A stretch of 59,850 bases of DNA. It comes from Tetrahymena elliotti 4EA (Eukaryota; Ciliophora; Oligohymenophorea; Hymenostomatida; Tetrahymenidae). The DNA lies in NCBI GenBank assembly GCA_000231825.2, contig JH720376.1, forward strand, positions 183,725 to 243,574, read 5' to 3'. Numbering within the stretch: the first letter of the stretch is position 1; each line of letters begins with the position of its first letter. The notes beneath the pieces are model-generated. The model was given only the letters and a program-made list of their open reading frames with translations, was not told where the DNA came from and did not search any database. Both the position numbers and the translations under genes were made by a program. This document shows, in pieces, positions 12,884 to 24,164 of this stretch.

Positions 12884-15127
12884 TTTTAAAAAATAAACTA
12901 ACTTATATTTTTATTCACACTCCTCCTTTAAATGATAAGCACAAAACTTCCTTCAATTCTTCTAAACTTTTTTGAAATTCCCTTTATTTGTTTTTTGTTT
13001 TTCGGAGTGTGCTTGCTTAATTGCTTTATTGATAGATTGATTGATTCTTAATATATAAACTCCTTATAGTAATAATTAAAAAAGGTAGGTTTGATATTGA
13101 TTTGAAATTAAAAGAATTATCAAAAAAAATAAATAAATTAAGACAACTTGAAAGGTATAAATATTTATTTATTCTTTCTTTGTTTCTTCTTGTTTGTTAA
13201 TTATTATAATTAAGTTTTTTCTTCTTTTTTATTACTTAATAACTACTTTTTGTCATTCTCATTTGATTTACTACAAAAATAAAAAACAATCAAATTTTTA
13301 AAGATTTTGAATAAATAATTCAATTGTTCATTCATTTATTTACTTTCAATTTCTCTTAAATCACCATTATCCATAAATGCTTGCTTGCTTATTTTTTATC
13401 ACTCTAAATAAAGCAAATAACATTTTTGAATAATTTTTCAAAAATAATGAATATGTTCAAATCTCCTTTCTTTTCTACCAAGTAATCTTAACATTTAGAG
13501 ATCACTTTTTATAAATCTTTTTCCATACATCCATTAATTAATTAGTTATTTAATTTAACTAAACAATTTACAATTCAACTTTGAAAAAAGTTATAATATT
13601 GTTAACGAATCCTTTTACAAACAAAATTCTTAATACTAACAAACTTTCTTTCTAACTAATTATTGGCCCTAGTGAAAATCAAATACACATAACTATCATA
13701 TCTGCTTTTATTAAAACCAAATTTTTCACTAATAGCCATCCAATATTCAATTAAATATAATATAAAAGTTGAAATCATAACTATACCACATTTTATGCAG
13801 ATACTTACTTACATTTATTTTCAGATCAAGATTTCCTTTTTCTCAATTACACAAAAATAAAATTTAAAATATTTATTGATTCAATTTTTTTTATTTTCAT
13901 TTTTTAAGGAGATTTCAAATTAATTAAACTATGTCATATTTTTTTTTATTTCAACAAAATTTTATTTTAAAAACTCTAAAAGCTTTCATCGATAAATTTT
14001 GTATTCAAAAAAAAAAAATTATATTTTAAACTAAGCATCCATTTAAAAGCTGTCAATTAAAATTTAAAGCTAATTAATTATTATAGATCTATTCAATTTT
14101 TTTTAGAAAATCTTTTTTTAAAAAATCCATTTATTCTAAAAAATAAATTTCCTATTTAAATTGTTTATGCAGATATTTTTTGCATGTATTTTAATACCAA
14201 AACAATTATTTAATGTTTAAAGTTTTTAAATCAAGAATTGATTGTTAAAAAATAGTACTATTATGGATTAGGATAAAATTAAAAATTGCATAGCTTGAGT
14301 AAGTAACTTATGAAATAATAATCAAGTTAAAAATATTAATATCTTTGATTGAAAATTACTAATAGCAAATAAAAGTTATTCTATCTAACAATTAATTTCA
14401 ATACTATATTATTGTTAATTAAATCACTATTAATTTTACATTTTGTTACACTTAGTCTGTAAAGAACTGTTTCAATGAAATCAATAGGCTAGCCTAGAAT
14501 TTATTATGAAGCTAACCTCTAAATTTAAATTTAACTATAGATTTTTTTCATTGAATAATCAAATAAGGTAAATATGATTATTCAGTAAAAAGTAAAAATT
14601 ATAAAAATTATTGTTATTTTTACATTTTATAAAATTCTAAATATAAAAAGTATTCTGAAAAATTAAATTATTTGGATTATTTGGAATCAATAATATCAGA
14701 TAATTAATTTTTTTATTAGTTTACTTAATTTATAAGTAGGATTTTCATTCCAAAATAAAATAATAATAGAATAATAAGAAAAGATAATTTATAGTAAAGT
14801 AATTTTTTTACATTCATTTTTAATATTTTTCTAAAAGTGTTATTTAAAATTAATATTTTATTCAACAAATATAACAAATGTATCAAGAAGATAGATTTGT
14901 TAATTTGATTTAATTAAACTAAAAAAATATTTTATTCTTCAAGTTTAATTGAGAACATTCTCTATATAACTAATAATTTAGTAGATATCATAAATTTTTA
15001 TAAGTATAATATTATTAAGAATTTACACACATTTATTTTTTTAATTTTTAATCTAATAGTGCTAATTTTATTTTGGAGAATTAAGATGGAAAATTGAAAT
15101 GATGCGATTTACTTTTGATTATTTAAT
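12884..15127. other. Intergenic region, AT-rich, no gene seen
   Basis: About 2.2 kb upstream of the Gln/Asn-rich gene and downstream of the cyclic-nucleotide-binding gene. It consists of A/T tracts and pyrimidine-rich patches (for example 12960-13020 and 13160-13250). I see no extended frame with coding-like composition and no structured RNA. Confidence 0.6.
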
Positions 15128-18100
15128 TCACATTAAGGAATAGTCTAAATAAAATGTTGGAAGGAATTTATCTTCTTTATCTATTTTCTTGATGAAATTA
15201 ATATTTTAAATTCTTTTTTTTGGCTAAGTACTTTGACTTTTTTATTCTGAATGATACTTAATAGATTATTTATGCTATATCCTATAGAGATTTAAAAGAG
15301 GTAGATCATTTGAATCAAGCTGGTAGGATTACTTTGATATGTTTGCTAACTATTTATTTTTTTAATTACCTTCTTCTTAATTTTAGGGATTATCTCCGAA
15401 GAATATTAAATTTTTTAGTTTATTTTGTTGTTTTTTTGTGAAAAAAGAATTTTTTATGTTTGAAAAATTTTTATCGTTTTTTTATCTGAATGATATGTTT
15501 GTTGGACTTTAATTTGCTGAGATTATTTAATGGTGATAAACTGGAGATTCGTTAGATCTCTAACCTGAAGTTTATGATTTTATATATCTTTATTTAATAA
15601 CTCTTTATTAGTTTTCTGTCCTAGATGTTTAAATAGAATTGGTAACTTCGATTGACTAATCTTCGATTCTCATCTTATCATATATATGTTAAGTATGAAT
15701 CACAAAAGGGTATTTTGTATGCTTCTAACTTGATTAGTAACTTTGATTTTATGCATTTATTTATTATTATTATTACTGTTATTATATTTATTGATTTTAA
15801 TTTGTCATCAAAGGACTGACAGAGGATTTTCTGCTTGGACTTTTACTGAACTTTGGTTGAGATGATAGTGTATTAACTATTAAATTTTTTTAAGATTTAA
15901 CTATTTTTTATTCATCTTTTTAGATATCTAATTATGAATTCTTAGGAGAGATAGACTTTTCTTTCTAATTATTTATCCTTTGAGTATCACATAATTTATT
16001 GAAATTTAATATTTTTACATTTCTCATTTTTTCTATTGAAGAAAAATTGTTTAGTACTTCTTCATCATTTTCATTTTAGAAAATAGAATCAGTTAGACCA
16101 TGACTAATAAATACACTTTAAGATTTTCTCCTATGCAAACCTTTTACAAATAAACTGGTATTTTATTATTAATTTTTATCAACAATTTAAGCTACAGAAT
16201 TAGTGTTTAAAGCTGCTTAAGAATTTTAAAATAAATGTTTTTTAAATATCTAAGAATCATTTCTTGTGTTTTCAGTTGCCATTTACAAAGTTTAATAATT
16301 ATTCTCACCATCTAATAATAAACCCCCATTTTAGCTCTAATTAACATTATAAATTTTATTATTTAAGCTTGATTTAATTGAAAGAGTATTTTCAGAAGAA
16401 TTATTTAAAACATTTTATCTTTGACTTATTGAAGAAAATAATCTTGTTCTCTTTTAAAAATCAATGTCAATGGTGCTTTATTTTTATTTAGAATCATGAG
16501 AAGTAAACACATTCTTCCTATTAAAATACTTTTGTTCTTCTAAACTTTTTGGTATAACATCATAAGTCTATTCGACAATATTTTAATCGACATATAATCC
16601 TAGATTTTTATTTACTTTTTTCTGATTAACTGTTATTTCATTTATTATTTATTCTATTATTGATTCTTTTTTCTTTAAAATTTATTCATTTTACTTTTCC
16701 ATTTCTTTGTTCATCATTTTTATCTAAACAAGCTGGTTTTATTAAAATTCTGATTTTAATTTTGAATTTCTCTCCAAAAGCTTTAAAATATTTTCATTCA
16801 AATCTGATTATTTTTTTAAATCCTATAAAAAATAAACAAAAAATTGATTTAAATAATTGTTATTAAATTTTACTTTTGATTTGAAATAGTAAACACTCAC
16901 TCCTAATTTAGTTCTGCATTATGCATCAGTTCTTCTATTTATTCCCAATAATGATTCATCACCAAAAACTTCAAACTTAGATAAGATTGCTAGCTTTTTT
17001 CATTTTGAAATCAATCTTAATTAAAAATCAAAAAATATATTTACTTCTATTCTATTTTTATATTACTTTTTTAGTTCCTCTGATGGGTGAATTTAAATTG
17101 TAACTTCTCCTTCATTAATCACATATAAAAATTTGGGAGAAGGCTCATTTTCTTAATAAATGAATTCTTTATATTTATAAAATTTTTCTTTAATATAATG
17201 AATGAGTTAGACTAGATTCAAAAGAGGAGAAGTTGGAAGGAGTTCTTTAAAAAAGCATAACTTTTTTTTAGATTTTTCATCTAATGCTAAATCAATAAGA
17301 TTATAAAATATGTCTTTATAAATTGTAATAACCTAATTTTTAAATATTTTAATTATGTTTGTAAAGCCATTTAAATACCAATTACTTTTAAGTGTGAGCT
17401 GGCTAAATAAACTTTTTACTGTTGAATTGTTTGTCCTGGAGGACAGCGAGAATCTCCAAAATAATCACCAACTCTAAATTTATTTGTATTCTTTACAGTA
17501 AGCACTCCTTACTATATATATTCTAGCTTTCTTATATTTTTTTTGAGAAATATTTTATCATAAACAGAAGCATTTTTCTATTTGTTTTTCTTAAAATTCA
17601 CTTAATCTTAAAGTAATTCTTTGCTAGATTTATCAGAATAAACAACTACTTATCCATCAGCTACTATATGTATTCTATCAATATTATCTCCTTTGTGGAA
17701 TAAGATACTCCCTTCAGTAAATATTTCAATATTTAGATGCTCTAAACATAGTTAAGAAAATGCTTTTATTTTACACTTCTCTTTAATATCTGAGAAAAAC
17801 TTTAACGGATTAAGCTATTCTATTACAAAATTTAAATCTTTATCATTCATGTTAAATCCTTAATGGGATTTTTTGGCTTTATACATGAGATCGAGTGCTT
17901 TCTAATTTAGAAAAAAAAATTATGAAATAAACAAAATAAAAAATGCAAAATTTTACATTGAAATTCATCTCCTGTTCATGTTTTATTCTCAAGATTTCAG
18001 ACTCGCTTCTTTCTAATCCAACTTCTTCATTTTAAGATTCAGCATTAAATTTATTTGAATTTTTTATTTGCTCTTCCTAATTATCATTGGTAATACTCAT
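15128..18100 (-). CDS. Protein with two cyclic-nucleotide-binding-like domains and a low-complexity tail
   Basis: Five exons (18100-17957, 17901-17386, 17332-17045, 16993-16874, 16822-15128) give 920 aa; the introns are 51-55 nt. The fourth intron (16873-16823, 51 nt) is itself open and in frame, so its removal is inferred from its GTAAAA...TATAG ends. The first cyclic-nucleotide-binding-like beta-roll spans about residues 105-225 with GDYFGD at 193-198. The second spans about 265-350 with FGDESLLG at 326-333. Residues beyond 360 are Asn/Gln/Ser-rich, including a TAA-encoded poly-Gln near 15770. In known CNBD proteins the phosphate-binding cassette follows the FGE motif and carries a key Arg. 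The first domain lacks it (FGDSRCPPGQ); the second has RR three residues further on, so ligand binding is doubtful for domain 1. No kinase or channel domain is visible. Confidence 0.85.
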
Positions 18101-19289
18101 ATTTTTATCTATTGCTTATAATCTTAAGATAGTTAATTAAAGAAATAAGCAATTTATAAAATAACTAAAAATATTAAATATTGATGGTAATTATAAAACC
18201 AAAAATAATTCAAAATCAATCAATAGTATTTCTTCTTATCTATAAGCAGCATTTGCTCACCAACGATTAAAATTAAAATTAAAGCCAAAAAAAACCAAAA
18301 ATTTGATAATCATTTTTTAATTTAAAATCTTAAAAACTCAAGCATTTTTCTTTCTTCTTTACACATTTTTTCATTTTATTTCTAAATGAAAGTAAAAACA
18401 ACATTACAGTAAATATTGATTTTAATAAATAACATTTTATTTTAAAAAACTATTAAGATTTATTGTTTATGCAAATTAATAATATCCAATTTAAAAATAA
18501 TCTTAATTATGAAAATTTAAAATAAAATTCCTCTTCTTTTTTTGTTTTATTTACAATTCATTAAGAATTTATTAAATTTTTGTTCAACCAATAAGATTTT
18601 ATTTAAAATTAATTTAGATTCTATTTGAGATTGAATAGATTTAATTAAATTTTATTTAGAATTTATTGAAGATATTTAAAGGTATTTCTAGAATTTTTTT
18701 GAAAGTTCATCTGAATTTAAAAAACATTTTAGAATTAATTGAAAAAATAGAAAATAATTATCAAAAAATAAAAAAACAGGCTTTGAAAAATAAAATCTTT
18801 TTGTGAGCTTATTAAAGAGTCTATGAAAATTAGAAAAAGTAATGAAATTTCTTTTATCTTGGATTATTAGATAAAAAACTCATTTTTTGGCTGATGAGAT
18901 ATTGAATGAAAAATTAAAATTAGTTTAGCTATTTTATGAATCTTATATTAATAAAGATATTGAAAGTAAATGACATTCAATGGAACAAATAGAAATAAAT
19001 CTAAATGGAAATTAAATGAAAAAGAGAAGAATTCAAAATTGTTAGTTAAATTTTTCTTTTTACATTTGTTTTCATTATTGAATGAATGAATGAGTGAAGA
19101 GAATTGATTTGCGTATGTAAAAATGAATGAATTATTTATGATTTCAATGAGAATACGAAAATTGAAGGAAAACAAGAGGGAAAGAAAAAAAAGGAAATAA
19201 AACACAGAAGCAAGATAATTAAAAATAATAAAAGAAAGGAAAAAGAAAAAAATACAAAAAAATAAAAAAATTAATTAAGGGCAATAAAT
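18101..19289. other. Divergent intergenic/promoter region
   Basis: Separates the minus-strand cyclic-nucleotide-binding gene from the plus-strand bc1 core gene, so both promoters must lie here. The sequence is A/T-tract rich. A purine-rich plus strand at 19140-19280 directly precedes the bc1 core ATG. No recognised motif is evident. Confidence 0.5.
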
Positions 19290-22195
19290 ATGTTATCCAA
19301 AATTACTCAAAACACCTTGAAGTCTCTCTCCGGATAGGTTAGTTTTTTGACATTAAATAAAAGGTTTTTGCCAATGAGCAAATGTTGAAAAGGCAGATAA
19401 AAAATAGAGAAGAGGGAAGGAATGGCGTTTTTACAAGCAATAGTTAAATAGAGTGAACTTGAACGCCATTTGTTAAAGGATTTCACTTCTCATTTTTTTC
19501 AACCTTATTTTTTGATTAATTGTCGCAATTTAAATTAATCTCAAATAAGAAGAAAATTATAAATAATTTGCTCAAAGGCCAATATAAACATCTCTAAATA
19601 TATTTTTTAAACCAAATTATTAGTGCAAGCAAGCTTTCTCTGTTAGAAAGGCTTTCTACGACTTCATTTACAAGGATGACAAGTCTGCTGAAACCTACAA
19701 GGTTACTACTGCTGACCCCAGAACCCCCATCTAGGTGATTATCGATTGATTTCAAAATAACAAAAATAAATTATTATCTTTGTAGAGAAACGCAGCTAAC
19801 TAATTTGGTATAAAGGAATAAAAGTCTTCTTACATTAATATAGCATGAATAGTTTAATGATTGGCAAGTACCATAAAAATTAAGGTTAACTTTCTTTTTG
19901 GATTACTGTAGGAGTTGAAGATACTCAAAAAGAAAGGAAAGAAAGAAATTTAGGATAGATACCTTTAGTTTTATTTAGTTAAAAAAGAAAAGAGATATTT
20001 TATTTTCTCTTTTCGCTTTTTCTTTTAGGATACACTTAACAAATAGCTTAGATATATACCAAATATTAAATTTTATAGATACAAATTTGCTCTTAGCATC
20101 AGGCAATAGAATAACTGAAAACATAGATAGCATCAAAATACACATTCTAATATTTATATCAGTCTAAGACATTTTTTCATCTCTAGAATTTGATTTCTAA
20201 ATTGAAAATATTTTCTGTCTTTTTCAGTAGTTCAAACAGTAAATTTTAATCTAAAAAAGAATCAGATAGAAACATCATTAAAAAAAGCAACTAGCGAAAA
20301 AGAAGCTTGTAAAAAAGAGTATCCACAAAAGCAAATAGCATTAATAAAAAAAGCGCTCAAGCAATCAATACCATTCATTATTTGTTCATTCCTTTATGCA
20401 ATACCAAAATAGTTATACGATTCTTTCTTTCTTTATAAAGATAATATTCAAAAGGTTAAATATATCTAGCATAAACTAAACTGTTTTTCAATTAAATTAT
20501 AGGGTTTTAGAGGCCAAGTTGTTGAAGATGTTGCTGCAAAGTACGAAGTTACCAAGCTTGCCAATGGTGTCACCATTATCACTGAATCTTAAACTTTCCC
20601 TTCCCAAGTTGATTTGGGTAAATAGCAAATTTCACTTTGATTCATTCAATATAATAATAATTATTATTAGAAAGCTTGATATTATTACTCCTTACTAAAA
20701 ATTAATATTAAAAATTAAGGTATTCTTTTGGATGTCGGTACCAGAGATGAAACCACTGAAACTTCTGGTTCTTTACTCTCTATCAAGAACACCTACCTCA
20801 AGACTGTCTTGAACACCAATGAAACCATTAACTAGTAAATATTTCTTTTAAATAGTATTTCATCTTAATTTCTACTTGTGTTATAGTGGTGTTGTTCAAC
20901 AATCTGGTGGTTCTTTCGAAATGGAATACGACTAAGAAACTGCTTACTTCAAAGCTAACTGCCTTGCTCACGATGCCACCGATGTCTTCTCCATGGTTGC
21001 TGACTGTGCCCTTGAACCCAGATCTACTGTCGCTGCCTCCGTTGGTGTTGAAAAGAACTAAAATACCCACAAGCTTGAATCTTACCTCAAGACTGGTGAA
21101 CTCTTCAACGAAAGTGTCTTCAAGTAATCATTTAGATATGTCATTGAATTAATGCTAAATTTTATTTTTTCTAAAAAGGACTGCTTACGGTTTGAAGGGC
21201 TTAGGTTTACCCCTCAAGGGTTTAAAAGGTAACGTTAAGAACTTGTCTTCTTACACTTTATAAAAGTTCCAATTGGAAAACATCACCCCCAACAGAATCT
21301 TCGTCTGCGCTGCTGGTGTTGAATCTCACCAAGAATTCGTTGACCTCGTTCAAACCAAGCTTTCTTAAATCCCCTCTGCTGAAGGCCAAAAGACCAACCA
21401 AAGAGAAAAGTCTGAATACATTGGTGGTGAAGTTAGAAACTTGACTGAAGAAAGCAATGTCACCCTTGCTTTATTATTCTAATCCGTTGCCTGGAGCTCT
21501 GCTGATTTGGTTGCCTTCAACGTTGCCACTTCCCTCCTCAACAACCTCAGACTCAAGAAGAATCGTAAGTTCTTTTTCTTATCAAAAATCACTCATTTAT
21601 CAAAACTTTATTAGAATAATTTGATAAAAATATCTTTTTGAATTAATTTAAATGTTGAAATAAATCTAATTTAAATTAAAATATAAAAATAGTCTTATAA
21701 AAGTATGCTTACTTCGATTACGCTGAAGCTTTGAACTTCCACTTCACTGACTCTGGTTTGTTCGGTCTCAGAACTTCCGGTTCTGCTGATAGAGCTAAGG
21801 ACATCTTGAACCACAGTGTTGCTGAATTAAAGGCTATTGCTTCTGGTGTCACTGCTGATGAACTCCTTACTGCTAAGGCTGCCCTCAAGAACTCCGTTCT
21901 TTCTGCCCTCGAAAGACAAACTGACAGACTTGAAGAAACTGTCAAGAACGTAAATAATTAATTGATTTGAAAGATGAAATATATTTAAACCTAATTTGAT
22001 AAATTAACAAAACAGGTCAGAACTTTCAATAAAATCTAACACACTGATTACGTTAAGTAAATCGATGCTGTTACTGCTGACCAAGTTGCCAAGGCTGTTG
22101 CTAAGGTTTTGGCCTCCAATCCTACATTCGTTGCCCAAGGTAGTCAAGTTAATGCTCTTCCCACTTATGATGCTATTAGAAACCTCCTCAAGTGA
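19290..22195 (+). CDS. UQCRC2: M16-family mitochondrial core subunit: cytochrome bc1 core 2 / MPP-alpha-like, 482 aa
   Basis: Eight exons (19290-19337, 19624-19734, 20503-20617, 20720-20834, 20887-21123, 21179-21564, 21693-21949, 22016-22195) sum to 483 codons with UGA. A Ser/Lys/Arg-containing N-terminus suits a mitochondrial presequence. M16 landmarks include GVTIITESQTFPSQVDL, LLDVGTRDET, LGLPLKGLKGN and DSGLFGL. The zinc motif HxxEH is absent at the expected place (SGSLLSIKNTYLKT), and the Gly-rich loop of MPP-alpha is not obvious, so a non-catalytic core 2/MPP-alpha role in complex III is most likely. Codons are strongly biased to ACC, AAC, GTC, AAG and CTC, unlike neighbours, as expected for a highly expressed gene. 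The next gene downstream, ATP11, is also mitochondrial. Core 2 versus MPP-alpha cannot be settled by eye. Confidence 0.88.
19735..20502 (+). other. Long second intron (768 nt) of the bc1 core gene
   Basis: Much longer than the 43-60 nt introns typical of the window; the first intron (19338-19623) is also long at 286 nt. It contains purine-rich runs and, around 19990-20030, an AAAAGAGA / TCTCTTTT inverted repeat that could form a hairpin. I see no box C/D or H/ACA snoRNA signature I would defend. Long 5' introns in a highly expressed gene may hold regulatory sequence; that is inference. Confidence 0.6.
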
Positions 22196-22809
22196 TCATG
22201 ATACACTTTTTCATAATTTATTGATACAATTAATAATTGCAATATAGTGCTACGTTTTTGATTAATGCTCTGTAGCCTCAATTAGTATTAAATATTATTC
22301 TTTTTAAAGTATTCTACATAATTGAGTCAAGAGTTTTATCATTCGTACAAACTTTATCATGCTGATGACAATAATTGTTATATAATTGTTTCACTCACTT
22401 ACTTACTTACTCACTCTTTCTCTTTTTTGTTTCTTTTAAATTACTTTTGCTTTATTTTTATGTTCATTTTTCTTAAATTTAATCTTGAAAACATTTCAAA
22501 AAGAACCTTTTAAAAATTTCAAAACCAAAAAAGAAAATGAAAATTTAAATCATATTTGCATGTTAAAAAAATCGCTTACTTAGAAATAACTAAATAAATT
22601 ACAACATTCTTCAAAAGATATTCTTTGCTTTTTTAAAGCTATTTTTAATCTGTTTGTTTGATTGTTAATTATTTTTACACAAATATCTTGCTGAGAGAGA
22701 GTGAAAGAATCAATATTATTTCAAATAATAGCCAATCTTAGAAAATTCTTAGTTAGCTTAGTAGACATAAACAATTAGAAATTTAATAACTTAAAATATC
22801 TCATTCATC
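22196..22809. other. Intergenic region between bc1 core and ATP11 genes
   Basis: About 610 nt holding the 3' flank of the bc1 core gene and the promoter of ATP11. AT-rich, with a short CACTTACTTACTTACTCACTC run near 22395. No gene seen. Confidence 0.5.
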
Positions 22810-23701
22810 ATGAAAAGATTAACACATTTAGCTTAATATCATTTTTCATTCAATTATCCTTGTCCTAGAAAGCTTCGTGAAGTTGTAAAGCTTTCTCTTT
22901 TCGAAAAATAAACTACTGATAAATGCATAGATTTATGGACTGAATATCATAATACCAGAAGCGAAAATATTTCTGATGCAATTTCAAAAAAAGAATTTGA
23001 TCTCTTAAAAAGATAGTAAATAAATATGATGAATCCATTTTTCAATTCAATATTTCTATTTATTTTCATCTTTTTTGATTAATATTAATGTATTTTTTAA
23101 TTATCAATTAATTAGGTTTACATAATCACCTATGTTTTTAGTTCCTATCAAGAAGAAAACAGGCCACTTTCTTCTTTTAGGTTAAGCTCAAGAAAAATCT
23201 ATTGTAAATAGAATTAATAAATAATTTTTAAAGATAAAATCTTTTAAAGAAATAATAAAATTTTATTTCATAAATAAAAATCTATTTCATAAAATATTTC
23301 TACTGCTTTTAGTTAATTTTATAATAATAATTCCTACTTAATTAAAAAAAGCTTTTCACATATCTTGAAGACTTTAAGTTGAAAGGCACTAAGGCTACAC
23401 CCTACTTTGTTATTACTCTTTTTGATGAATTAATTCCCACGAAATGTACATTTATTCATATATTTTTAAATGAAATTTGAACATGTTTTGTTTGTTATAA
23501 AAAATAATAGAATTATCACTAGTTAGAGGAGATATAATTAATTTTATGATTACTAAACCTGAAGCTAAAATAGTATGGAACTTAACTTTAAAATAATACT
23601 TGACACCTGATTTATATCAAGACTTCGTTTTCAAATTTAATCACAGTCCTCATGAATTCAATTATGAAGCATACAGATAGTTCTTTTAACTGTAAATATG
23701 A
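22810..23701 (+). CDS. ATPAF1: ATP synthase F1 assembly factor 1 (ATP11 family), 192 aa
   Basis: Four exons (22810-23015, 23116-23203, 23352-23445, 23511-23701) total 193 codons with UGA. ATP11-family landmarks appear in order: NYPCPRKLREVVKLSLFEK near the start, then an acidic/aromatic helix with IDLWTEYHNTRSENISD, a P-x-F-L-V-P core (SPMFLVPIKKKTGHF), TPYFVITLFDELIPTK, and SLVRGDIINFMI near the end. The family chaperone binds the F1 beta subunit in the mitochondrial matrix before alpha/beta hexamer assembly. At 192 aa it is shorter than the typical 250-330 aa, mainly through a short N-terminus, so the transit peptide is minimal or an upstream start was missed. It follows the bc1 core gene in the same orientation, two respiratory-chain genes side by side. 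Confidence 0.88.
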
Positions 23702-24164
23702 GCAACTAGAAAGAAACTAGAATTTGGATTAAATTATTGGAAAGGCCAGCTAATTAATTCTATCCATGCTCATAAAAATATTGTTTATAAATTATGGTCT
23801 AACTAAAAACAAAAAACTAAATTATTTATAAATGTAATTGTGTTTGATAAAGTAATCTTATAAATAAATTAAATAATTCATTTATCGATCAATCAATTAA
23901 TTTATCGCCAACTAACTAAATAAATTAATAACAATCAAAGTTTCTGTATAACAGCTATAAATACTTCTATTATAGCAACTATAGCAATTAGCATTTATAA
24001 CTTTTTATTTATTCTGACATTTGACTTTTCTCAACTCTATTTATTATAACAATTCATATAAGCACATAGCCATCTTTTACTCCAAGAGTTTCTAGCTGTA
24101 ATTTTCAAATAATTTTCTATCATTTATTACCTGCTAATCATTATTGATTTAATCTTAATAGAAA
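23702..24164. other. Intergenic region
   Basis: About 460 nt between ATP11 and the TM-RING gene, AT-rich with ATCAATCAATTAATTTATCG-type short repeats around 23885. No gene or structured element seen. Confidence 0.5.

Noticed and set aside
15760..15800. TTATTATTATTATTA microsatellite.
   Set aside because: It is the antisense of a TAA-encoded poly-Gln run in the cyclic-nucleotide-binding gene, not an independent repeat feature.
18948..19205. A minus-strand 85-codon frame free of all three standard stops, upstream of the bc1 core gene.
   Set aside because: Composition is Phe/Leu/Asn-biased as expected from AT-rich noncoding DNA, there is no domain, and it sits in a divergent promoter region.
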